From Sphingomonadaceae bacterium (GTDB lineage Bacteria > Pseudomonadota > Alphaproteobacteria > Sphingomonadales > Sphingomonadaceae): a DNA stretch of 38,918 nucleotides. Position numbers and translations under genes: made by a program. The notes below the pieces were generated by a model. That model searched no databases. It was not told the origin of the DNA and saw only the letters and a list, made by a program, of their open reading frames with translations. The first letter of the stretch is position 1, and every line of letters starts with the position of its first letter. The DNA lies in NCBI GenBank assembly GCA_021741065.1, contig JAIOYN010000008.1, positions 1-38,918 on the forward strand. Reading direction: 5' to 3'. Shown here one piece after another: positions 32,292 through 38,918 of the stretch.

Positions 32292-32969
32292 TTATGCTTC
32301 GTCGCTTGCCTCAGCCGAAAGGCCAGCTGGTTCAGCAGCAGCCTTGGCAGCAGCTTGCTCTTCGCGGCGCTTTGCATTGGCAGCCGCTTCGGCAGCATCG
32401 GCTGCGTCTGCTGCAACTTCAGCTTCAACTTGGGCTTCAATGGCTTCAGCAGCGATCTCGGCCTGTTCGTCTTCGAACATCTGGTCGAGAACGTTGACGC
32501 CGTCCTTCTGCAACTCGGCTTCGTCGTCCGAACGGGCCACATTGACCTGAACGTTGACGGAAACTTCAGGGTGCAGAACGACTTTGACACCGAAAATGCC
32601 GAGCGTTTTGATTGGGCGCTCAAGCACGATCATGCTCTTGGAAACCTTGGCGTCCTGGGCGACCAGACCGTCAACGATATCCTTGACCGACACCGAACCG
32701 TAAAGCTGGCCTGTTTGCGAAGCTGCGCGGATCAGGACGATCTGCTTGCCTTCAACACTGCCCGAAGCTTTTTGCGCTTCATCACGGCGGCTTGCGTTAT
32801 CGCTTTCAATTTTCGCGCGGTTGGCTTCGAAAACCTTACGGTTGGCTTCGTTTGCACGGAGCGCTTTTTTGTTTGGCAGCAAGAAGTTACGGGCATAGCC
32901 GTCCTTCACGGTGACAACATCACCAATTGCACCAAGCTTTTCAACGCGTTCGAGAAGTATGATATCCAT
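32292..32969 (-). CDS. rplI: 50S ribosomal protein L9 with long C-terminal extension
   Basis: L9 binds 23S rRNA and helps keep the reading frame. The N-terminal domain is MDIILLERVEKLGAIGDVVTVK and GYARNFLLPNKKALRANEAN; the C-terminal domain ends near residue 150 (LHPEVSVNVQVNVARS). After that about 65 residues are Ala/Glu-rich, with no known domain, giving 225 residues against about 150 in E. coli. AAGGAG precedes the start, overlapping the rpsR end. It is the last gene of rpsF-rpsR-rplI. Confidence 0.95.
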   Translation of the reverse strand: MDIILLERVEKLGAIGDVVTVKDGYARNFLLPNKKALRANEANRKVFEANRAKIESDNASRRDEAQKASGSVEGKQIVLIRAASQTGQLYGSVSVKDIVDGLVAQDAKVSKSMIVLERPIKTLGIFGVKVVLHPEVSVNVQVNVARSDDEAELQKDGVNVLDQMFEDEQAEIAAEAIEAQVEAEVAADAADAAEAAANAKRREEQAAAKAAAEPAGLSAEASDEA

Positions 32970-32980
32970 GTTTCGGCTCC

Positions 32981-33205
32981 TTACTTCACGATATACGGCA
33001 GAAGGCCGATGTGACGGGCGCGCTTGATAGCTTGGCCCAGCTCACGCTGCTTCTTTGCCGAAACGGCAGTGATGCGCGATGGGACAATCTTGCCGCGCTC
33101 TGAAATGTAACCTTGAAGCAGGCGTACATCTTTATAATCGATTTGCGGCGCATCTTTACCTTGGAATGGGCATGACTTGCGGCGACGGAAAAACGGACGT
33201 GCCAT
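32981..33205 (-). CDS. rpsR: 30S ribosomal protein S18
   Basis: The 74-residue protein is standard S18: [45 protein letters not shown] and [21 protein letters not shown]. It pairs with S6 on the 30S platform. It has the strong ribosome site AGGAGG and follows rpsF by three bases. Confidence 0.97.
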   Translation of the reverse strand: MARPFFRRRKSCPFQGKDAPQIDYKDVRLLQGYISERGKIVPSRITAVSAKKQRELGQAIKRARHIGLLPYIVK

Positions 33206-33208
33206 GTT

Positions 33209-33640
33209 TTAAGCCTCCTGCTCTGCGCGGTACGCGCGGTCTGGACGAGGTGCGCCACGATCACGGTCGCCGCCACCAAAACCGCCACGCTCACCGCGCT
33301 CGCTGCGCTCTGGACGGTCGCTCTTGCGCATCATGACCGATGGGCCCTTTTCATGCGCTTCCACGCGGACGGTCATGTAACGGATCACATCTTCGTTCAT
33401 GCGTGTCTGACGCTCAAGCTCAGCGATGGTGTCGCCCGAAGCTTCAATGTCGAGCATCACAAAATGCGCTTTGCGGTTCTTTTGAATTTTGTAGGTCAAT
33501 GTACGAAGACCCCAAGTTTCAGTCTTTACGACCTTACCCTTATTGTCTTCTACAATCTTGGTGGCAGTTTCTGCCAGCGCATCAACTTGGGCCTGTGAAA
33601 GGTCCTGACGCGCCAAAAATACATGCTCGTACAGCGGCAT
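33209..33640 (-). CDS. rpsF: 30S ribosomal protein S6 with Arg/Gly-rich tail
   Basis: S6 is 143 residues here. The core is [41 protein letters not shown], and [11 protein letters not shown]. From about residue 100 there is an Arg/Gly/Asp-rich tail ([20 protein letters not shown]). The start at 33640 has AAGGAAA upstream; the open frame to 33685 adds non-family residues. It leads the rpsF-rpsR-rplI operon. Confidence 0.95.
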   Translation of the reverse strand: MPLYEHVFLARQDLSQAQVDALAETATKIVEDNKGKVVKTETWGLRTLTYKIQKNRKAHFVMLDIEASGDTIAELERQTRMNEDVIRYMTVRVEAHEKGPSVMMRKSDRPERSERGERGGFGGGDRDRGAPRPDRAYRAEQEA

Positions 33641-33738
33641 GGGCGTTTCCTTGTTCCTACCGATCGCTGACGCAGCACCATGCATACGCCCCTCCGGCTT
33701 TCTTCTATTTCGAACAGGCGAACCTGAGCGAAGGAGCG

Positions 33739-33767
33739 CGGATAGGGGGGATTGGTGCGGAATGCAA
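33739..33767 (-). promoter_or_regulatory. Candidate promoter of rpsF-rpsR-rplI
   Basis: On the minus strand TTGCAT (33767-33762) and TATCCG (33744-33739) lie 17 bases apart. The leader would be roughly 90 bases and could hold an S6:S18-type control element, which I did not resolve. The -10 match is weak. Confidence 0.4.
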
Positions 33768-33804
33768 GCGATTCGCGGGTTTACGAAAATATGCGGACAG
33801 CCCC

Positions 33805-35199
33805 CTACAGCTTTAACCGCTGCAAGATGCCCGCCGCAAACGCACTCAGCGTATCGTCCCTTGCCCCCATGATGACAATCCGGTCGCCCGGCCTTGCCAG
33901 TTCGACCATGCGGTTGCCGCAGTCTTCGCGGCTGGGGATATATTCAGCGTTGCCGCCCGCTGCCGCCACTGCGTCGGTGATGCTTTGGCTGCCAATGCTT
34001 TTGTCCACGGTGCCGCCGAAATAGACGGGGTCACAGAGGATCAGATGGTCATCCGCGCCCAAGTTATCTGCAAAGACGCCTGCCAGTTCAGCCCCCATGA
34101 CGCGGATGGGGCCGTAGCCATGGGGTTGGAAGAAGGCGATGATGCGGCCGGGGAAGGCCTTGAGCGTGGCAACCGTCGCGGCGATCTTGTCCGGGTTGTG
34201 GCCAAAATCGTCGATGACCGTGATGTCATTGGCCGTGCCAACAATGTCGAAACGGCGGGCGAGGCCACAAAAGCTCTCTACGCTGCGCACCGCTTGCGCA
34301 ACGGACACGCCGAGTGCAACGCTTGCGGCAATCGCAGCAAGCGCATTGGCGATATTGTGCCGACCGGGGACAATCAAGGTCACGGGGTAAGCTTCGCCCA
34401 TCGCATGCAGCGTAAAGCGGCTGCCGAGTGGAAGATCAGTGATGTCGGTTGCACGGAAATTTGCTTCAGCGGAAAAGCCAAAGCTGACCGCGTCTTGCAA
34501 TGCCATTGGCACGACCAACGCCGCGGTCTCCGCATCATCGGCATTCCAGACACAGGCTTTCGCCTTTTTGGCAAAGTCGCCGAATAGCTGGCGCAATTCA
34601 TCAAGGCTTTTATGATCAAGGCTGACATTATTGAGCACTGCAACTTCGGGCGTGAATAGCGCGATGGAGCCATCGCTTTCGTCGACCTCCGAAACGAAAG
34701 CCTCTCCCTGCCCCACGCGCGCGCTGGCGAAGCGCGCATGATCAGCGACAAAATTCTTCATCACGGCGCCATTCATGATCGTCGGGTCGCGTCCAGCGTC
34801 GGTCAATATCCAGCCGATCATGCCTGTTACCGTGGATTTGCCGCTGGTGCCGCCAACCGCAACGCTGCGCGGGGCGGCGTTGAACAGATCAGCGAGGAGT
34901 TCGGCGCGGGTCATGCGGGTGCAGCCCAGCGCGTTGGCCTTTGCGACGTCCGGCACACTGTCCTCAATCGCAGCGGACGCAATCAGGATTTGATCGCCAC
35001 TGATAAGGCCGCTGCCGTCTTGCGGAAACAAGTCAATGCCAAGGCTTTGTAGCCATGCGAATTTCGGCCCCAACCGGCCTTGGTCCAGTGCGCGGTCGGA
35101 ACCGGCGACGCTTGCGCCTGCATCACGAACGATATTGGCCAAGGGCAACATGCCCGAGCCACCGACGCCACAGAAGAAATAGGATTTGTTTTTGTGCAT
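33805..35199 (-). CDS. Mur ligase family protein (MurC/Mpl-like)
   Basis: The 464-residue protein has the three-domain Mur ligase plan: an N-terminal nucleotide fold ([25 protein letters not shown]), the ATP loop [17 protein letters not shown] (116-123 core), and [35 protein letters not shown]. The C-terminal domain has [36 protein letters not shown]. The loop reads GGTSGKST, where MurC and Mpl have GTHGKTTT. The UDP-MurNAc type is clear, but whether it adds L-Ala (MurC) or a recycled tripeptide (Mpl) is not. It lies outside the division cluster and beside an LD-carboxypeptidase, which favours a recycling role. Confidence 0.8.
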   Translation of the reverse strand: MHKNKSYFFCGVGGSGMLPLANIVRDAGASVAGSDRALDQGRLGPKFAWLQSLGIDLFPQDGSGLISGDQILIASAAIEDSVPDVAKANALGCTRMTRAELLADLFNAAPRSVAVGGTSGKSTVTGMIGWILTDAGRDPTIMNGAVMKNFVADHARFASARVGQGEAFVSEVDESDGSIALFTPEVAVLNNVSLDHKSLDELRQLFGDFAKKAKACVWNADDAETAALVVPMALQDAVSFGFSAEANFRATDITDLPLGSRFTLHAMGEAYPVTLIVPGRHNIANALAAIAASVALGVSVAQAVRSVESFCGLARRFDIVGTANDITVIDDFGHNPDKIAATVATLKAFPGRIIAFFQPHGYGPIRVMGAELAGVFADNLGADDHLILCDPVYFGGTVDKSIGSQSITDAVAAAGGNAEYIPSREDCGNRMVELARPGDRIVIMGARDDTLSAFAAGILQRLKL

Positions 35200-35312
35200 C
35201 AGTGGCGGTTATGAGTTGGCGCGAGTTTTTGCAATGGGACGCTGAACGCTCTGTTCTAAAACCACGTCGCGTCAGCGAAAGCTGGGGTAACAAATGAGGG
35301 AAAGAGTGAAAC

Positions 35313-36149
35313 ATGCGGATAGCTATCTGCGCGCCATCAACGCCATTTACGCGCGAAGACGCTGCGCGCGTTTCAGCGCTTGCTGCAACGACGCATCCGA
35401 CCGCTGAACTCGTCTTTCACGACCAATGCTTTGCCGAAGCTGGCCATTTCGCTGGGCCCGACGATATGCGCTGCGCCGCGATTGTGGACGTTGCCAATGA
35501 CCCAAGCTTTGATGCGGTCTGGTTCGTGCGCGGCGGCTATGGCGCTTGCCGGATCGCACAAGACGCGGTCGCGGCGCTCAATTCAGCAGCGGCGGATAAA
35601 ATTTACATCGGATATAGCGACGCGGGCAATCTACTCGGCGCGCTTTATGGTGCCCAGATTGGCCGTGTCTGCTATGGGCCGATGCCAGCCGACATCCGGC
35701 GTGATGGTGGTGAGGCCGCCGTCCTGCGCGCACTCGACTGGATGCTGCATGAATCGCCGCAGGCGCTTGAGCCGCATATACAGTCAGGCACAAAATATGC
35801 GGCGTTCAACCTAATGACCTTGGCGATGATGGTCGGCACGCCGTTAATGCCTGATCTGAACGACCATGTGTTGATGGTCGAGGAAGTCAGCGAATATCTC
35901 TACGGCTACGACCGCGCCTTTTTCCACCTCACGAGCCATTTGCAAACTGCCGGGTTGGCTGGATTACGGCTTGGCCGCGTCAGCGATGTGCCTATCAATG
36001 ATCGCCCCTTTGGCGAAGATGCCGAGGAAATCGCACAACGCTGGTGCGCGAAAATGGGCATAAGTTATCTGGGTCGCGCGGATATTGGCCATGACGCCTA
36101 CAACCGGATTGTACCGTTCGGGCTTGCAACATGCAGCGGTGCGCCATAG
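35313..36149 (+). CDS. ldcA: LD-carboxypeptidase (S66 family)
   Basis: The 278-residue protein has IAICAPSTPFTREDAARV, FDAVWFVRGGYGACRI, and the nucleophile Ser102 in IYIGYSDAGNLLGALY. VEEVSEYLYGYDRAF gives the Glu and the C-terminal DIGHDAYNRIVPFG the His. LdcA removes the terminal D-Ala from murein tetrapeptides in the cytoplasm, yielding tripeptide for reuse. It is divergent from the Mur ligase. fabD follows after 36 bases on the same strand. Confidence 0.9.
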   Translation: MRIAICAPSTPFTREDAARVSALAATTHPTAELVFHDQCFAEAGHFAGPDDMRCAAIVDVANDPSFDAVWFVRGGYGACRIAQDAVAALNSAAADKIYIGYSDAGNLLGALYGAQIGRVCYGPMPADIRRDGGEAAVLRALDWMLHESPQALEPHIQSGTKYAAFNLMTLAMMVGTPLMPDLNDHVLMVEEVSEYLYGYDRAFFHLTSHLQTAGLAGLRLGRVSDVPINDRPFGEDAEEIAQRWCAKMGISYLGRADIGHDAYNRIVPFGLATCSGAP

Positions 36150-36185
36150 GCGAATTTGCACGAACACGGACCAACAGGAGCAGTT

Positions 36186-37124
36186 ATGCGCGCATTCATT
36201 TTCCCCGGGCAAGGCAGCCAAGCCGTTGGCATGGGCAAGGCACTCGCCGAAGCCAGCCCAATCGCGCGCGCAGTGTTTGAAGAGGTAGATGAAGCGCTTG
36301 GCCAGAATCTATTTCGCCTGATGTGCGAAGGCCCGGAAAGCGATCTAACACTGACCGAAAATGCACAGCCTGCGATCATGGCAAATGCTATCGCCACATT
36401 GCGCGTACTGGAAAAGGAAGGCGGTGTTCGGTTGTCAGAAAAATGCAATTTCGTCGCTGGCCATTCCTTGGGCGAATATACGGCTTTATGTGCCGCAGGC
36501 GCCTTGCCTTTGTCGGTGACGGCGGCATTGCTGAAGTTGCGTGGGCGCGCGATGCAGGCCGCCGTGCCTGTTGGCGTCGGCGCAATGGCCGCGTTGCTTG
36601 GCGCGGATATCGAAAAAGCTGAGAGCTTGGCCGCTGCTGCTGCAGAAGGCGAAACCTGCACCGTTGCCAATGACAATGACCCATCGCAGGTCGTTATCTC
36701 CGGTCATAAAGGCGCGATTGATCGTGCGATCGCCTTGGCGAAGGACCATGGCATCAAACGGGGCATATTGTTGCCCGTCTCTGCGCCCTTTCACTGTCCA
36801 TTGATGCAACCTGCCGCCGATGACATGGCAAGCGCGCTTGCAACAACGACTATCCAGGCGCCATTGGTGCCCTTGTTCGCCAATGTCACCGCTGCGCCGG
36901 TATCCGACCCTGCGACCATATCGGCTCAATTGGTGGAGCAAGTCACTGGCCGCGTGCGCTGGCGTGAGTCGGCAATTGCCATGGCAGAGGCCGGCGTCAC
37001 GCATTTCGTGGAATTTGGGGGGAAGGTGCTTTCGCCCATGGTAAAGCGCAGTGCAGGCGAAGACATTAACGCATCAACTGTCATCAGCATGGATGACATC
37101 GAAGCATTGTTGAAAGATATCTAA
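36186..37124 (+). CDS. fabD: Malonyl-CoA:ACP transacylase
   Basis: FabD loads malonyl groups from CoA onto ACP in fatty-acid synthesis. The 312-residue protein has RAFIFPGQGSQAVGMGKAL, the active-site GHSLGEY (Ser94), LLPVSAPFHCPLM with the catalytic His, and FVEFGGKVLSPMVKR. AGGAG sits six bases before the ATG. The stop overlaps the crotonase start as TAATG. Confidence 0.96.
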   Translation: MRAFIFPGQGSQAVGMGKALAEASPIARAVFEEVDEALGQNLFRLMCEGPESDLTLTENAQPAIMANAIATLRVLEKEGGVRLSEKCNFVAGHSLGEYTALCAAGALPLSVTAALLKLRGRAMQAAVPVGVGAMAALLGADIEKAESLAAAAAEGETCTVANDNDPSQVVISGHKGAIDRAIALAKDHGIKRGILLPVSAPFHCPLMQPAADDMASALATTTIQAPLVPLFANVTAAPVSDPATISAQLVEQVTGRVRWRESAIAMAEAGVTHFVEFGGKVLSPMVKRSAGEDINASTVISMDDIEALLKDI

Positions 37125-37927
37125 TGACCGACCAAATTCTCCAGTCGCGCGATGGCGGCATACTGACCATCACGTTGAATATGCCCGAAAAGCGTAACCC
37201 GATTTCCGATGTGTCTGTCGTGGAACAAATATGCGACGCGTTCATCGCGGCTGATCAGGATATGTCGGTACGCTGCGTCATACTGACGGGTGCAGGAACG
37301 GTGTTTTCCTCCGGCGGTGATCTTAAACAAATGCGTCCGGATAGCGGCGGCTTGCGGGCAGGATTGCCTGCCGAAACCCGCCGCAATTACAAATATGGTA
37401 TCCAGCGTCTGCCGTTGATGTTCCAAGCGCTTGAGGTTCCGGTCATCGCGGCGGTCAACGGCGCGGCCATAGGTGCAGGGCTTGACCTGACCACAATGTG
37501 CGACATTCGGATTGCCGCGTCTTCGGCTAAATTTGCCGAAAGCTTTGTGCGGTTGGGCATTACGCCGGGTGATGGCGGCGCATGGTTGTTGCCGCGCATC
37601 GTCGGTTTTTCAAAAGCAACCGAGCTCGCCCTGACGGGCGAAACAATCGATGCCGCAGAAGCCTTGCGTATCGGGCTGGTTACCCAAGTAGTGGATGATG
37701 CTGATTTGATGACCGCAGCACGCACGATTGCAGACAAAATCGCCGCAAACCCGACACATGCCGTCCGCATGACGAAACGCTTACTGCGCGAGGGGCAGAC
37801 CGCTGACCTCAAAAACATTCTCGAAATGTCCGCCGCGATGCAGAGCCTTGCGCATGCCACTGCGGACAATGATGAGGCCATAACTGCGTTTCTCGAAAAA
37901 CGCGCACCCGAATTTAAGGGGGAATGA
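37124..37927 (+). CDS. Crotonase-fold enoyl-CoA hydratase/isomerase family protein
   Basis: The 267-residue protein has the crotonase fold: ITLNMPEKRNPISD, CVILTGAGTVFSSGGDLKQM (oxyanion-hole strand), AAVNGAAIGAGLDLTTMCDIRIA, and FAESFVRLGITPGDGGAWLLPR. Where classical hydratases have two catalytic Glu, this has Asp in GLDLTTM and Phe in the second position (aligned by eye), with an Asp in PGDGG. A different reaction within the superfamily is likely. It is inserted between fabD and fabG and is translationally coupled to fabD. Its substrate is unknown. Confidence 0.85.
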   Translation: MTDQILQSRDGGILTITLNMPEKRNPISDVSVVEQICDAFIAADQDMSVRCVILTGAGTVFSSGGDLKQMRPDSGGLRAGLPAETRRNYKYGIQRLPLMFQALEVPVIAAVNGAAIGAGLDLTTMCDIRIAASSAKFAESFVRLGITPGDGGAWLLPRIVGFSKATELALTGETIDAAEALRIGLVTQVVDDADLMTAARTIADKIAANPTHAVRMTKRLLREGQTADLKNILEMSAAMQSLAHATADNDEAITAFLEKRAPEFKGE

Positions 37928-37928
37928 A

Positions 37929-38666
37929 ATGTTTGATCTAACCGGAATGACCGCGCTCGTTACAGGCGCATCGGGCGGGATCGGCAGTGCCATCTGCCAT
38001 GCGCTTGCAGCCCAAGGCGCGCGCCTTGCGGTATCCGGCTCCAACGAGGAAAAGCTGGAAGCATTTAGGGCATCCTTAGGCGGCTACCATGTTGCGATAC
38101 CCTGCAATTTGGGCGACAAGGATAGCGTTGAGGCGCTCGTTCCTGCTGCGCTGGAAAAACTGGGCCAGATCGACATTTTGGTAAACAACGCCGGCGTTAC
38201 GCGCGACAATTTAACGATGCGTATGAAGGATGAAGAATGGGATGACGTCATCCGCATCAATCTTGAGGCAACATTTCGCCTCATGCGCGCGGCCACGAAA
38301 CCCATGATGAAGGCGCGCTTTGGCCGTATCATAACCATCACCAGCGTTGTCGGCACCACGGGCAACCCGGGCCAGGCCAATTACGCCGCGTCCAAAGGCG
38401 GCCTCACGGCAATGACCAAAGCGATTGCACAAGAACTCGCCAGCCGCAATGTGACCGCCAATTGCGTCGCACCAGGCTTCATCGCAACCGCGATGACCGA
38501 AACCCTGCCTGACGCACAGAAAGAGGCGCTGAATGCGCGTATTCCGATGGGCCGCATGGGCGAAGGCGCCGACATTGGTGCTGCTGTGGCCTATCTCGCC
38601 TCGAGAGAAGCGGGCTATGTTACGGGCCAAACAATCCATGTAAATGGCGGCATGGCGATGCTTTAA
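37929..38666 (+). CDS. fabG: 3-oxoacyl-ACP reductase
   Basis: FabG reduces 3-oxoacyl-ACP with NADPH. The 245-residue SDR has TALVTGASGGIGSAI, VNNAGVTRDNLTMRM, the Ser in ITSVVGTTGNPGQANYAASKGG with Tyr and Lys, and VAPGFIATAMTETLPDAQ, ending in TGQTIHVNGGMAML. It follows the crotonase by one base. Confidence 0.95.
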   Translation: MFDLTGMTALVTGASGGIGSAICHALAAQGARLAVSGSNEEKLEAFRASLGGYHVAIPCNLGDKDSVEALVPAALEKLGQIDILVNNAGVTRDNLTMRMKDEEWDDVIRINLEATFRLMRAATKPMMKARFGRIITITSVVGTTGNPGQANYAASKGGLTAMTKAIAQELASRNVTANCVAPGFIATAMTETLPDAQKEALNARIPMGRMGEGADIGAAVAYLASREAGYVTGQTIHVNGGMAML

Positions 38667-38759
38667 TACATAAGCGTCGCTTGCCACTTGCCAGCGGCTA
38701 ATCTGCACATTAGGGCGATAGCTGAAATTCATCCTCCCAACCAATAAGGGGCACAAAAA

Positions 38760-38918
38760 ATGAGCGATACTGCGGAACGGGTCAAAAAGATCGTCGTTGA
38801 ACATCTGGGCGTTGAAGCCGACAAGGTCACGGAAGCGGCAAGCTTCATTGATGATCTGGGCGCAGACAGCCTTGATATCGTTGAACTCGTGATGGCGTTT
38901 GAAGAAGAATTCAACGTT
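38760..38918 (+). CDS. acpP: Acyl carrier protein (3' end cut by window)
   Basis: ACP carries growing acyl chains on a phosphopantetheine. The visible 53 residues are [20 protein letters not shown] onwards, with the modification site Ser in [27 protein letters not shown] lies eight bases before the ATG. The gap after fabG (93 bases) may hold a weak promoter (TTGCCA 38688-38693, TAGGGC 38711-38716). The order fabD-crotonase-fabG-acpP continues beyond the right edge. Confidence 0.96.
   Translation, partial: MSDTAERVKKIVVEHLGVEADKVTEAASFIDDLGADSLDIVELVMAFEEEFNV

Noticed and set aside
1-38918. CRISPR arrays, prophage, insertion sequences, integrases or toxin-antitoxin pairs
   Set aside because: No spaced direct repeats, transposase or integrase motifs were seen on either strand; the lone ribbon-helix-helix gene has no toxin partner.

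Overview
The window reads as a chromosomal segment of an alphaproteobacterium, most likely a sphingomonad (Sphingomonadales; inferred from gene content and protein style, not from a marker phylogeny). It is moderately GC-rich and gene-dense. There are no insertion sequences, phage genes or CRISPR arrays. Genes lie in short operons on both strands with many 1-4 bp overlaps.

Layout. 1-830 (minus): an NTF2-like protein coupled to a GNAT acetyltransferase that runs off the left edge. 831-2290: an rplJ-rplL operon with an L10-type leader and an intrinsic terminator, with no rpoBC behind it. 2360-7259: apt, then a minus-strand group of aminotransferase, thioesterase and lipoprotein-type methyltransferase, and a DEAD-box helicase. 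7359-12432: a polyhydroxyalkanoate (PHA) and acyl-CoA block with phaC, a two-subunit acyl-CoA dehydrogenase pair, a phasin, and a structured phasin 3' region. 12433-15418: clpS, an atypical SDR, an HCCA-isomerase-like protein and murA. 15495-17192: a LOV-HTH blue-light regulator, convergent with phaB and a small ribbon-helix-helix protein. 17299-21544 (minus): mrp, a Tat-exported molybdopterin hydroxylase subunit and hemH in overlapping order. 21616-25189: hflK, hflC and an HtrA protease. 25230-30236: an M20 amidohydrolase converging on a minus-strand ABC ATPase - nadB - M19 dipeptidase operon. 30358-32078: a zinc-finger protein, an FNR-type regulator, tRNA-Met and a 2H phosphoesterase. 32292-33640 (minus): rpsF-rpsR-rplI. 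33805-36149: a Mur ligase and an LD-carboxypeptidase, divergent. 36186-38918: fabD, a crotonase, fabG and the start of acpP.

How the genes work together. PHA synthesis (phaB, phaC, phasin) and acyl-CoA oxidation are interleaved, and TGC-N3-GCA palindromes lie upstream of phaC and the phasin gene. Peptidoglycan precursor synthesis (murA) and probable recycling (Mur ligase plus LdcA) lie in the same window. HflKC and HtrA form an envelope quality-control unit. The fab genes form a fatty-acid operon with an inserted crotonase.

The least ordinary signals are the LOV-HTH photoreceptor with an apparently leaderless GTG start, a candidate small RNA in the phasin 3' region with a pyrimidine anti-Shine-Dalgarno loop, paired hairpin repeats showing compensatory base changes, an SDR without its catalytic Tyr, and a crotonase inside the fab operon that lacks the usual catalytic glutamates.
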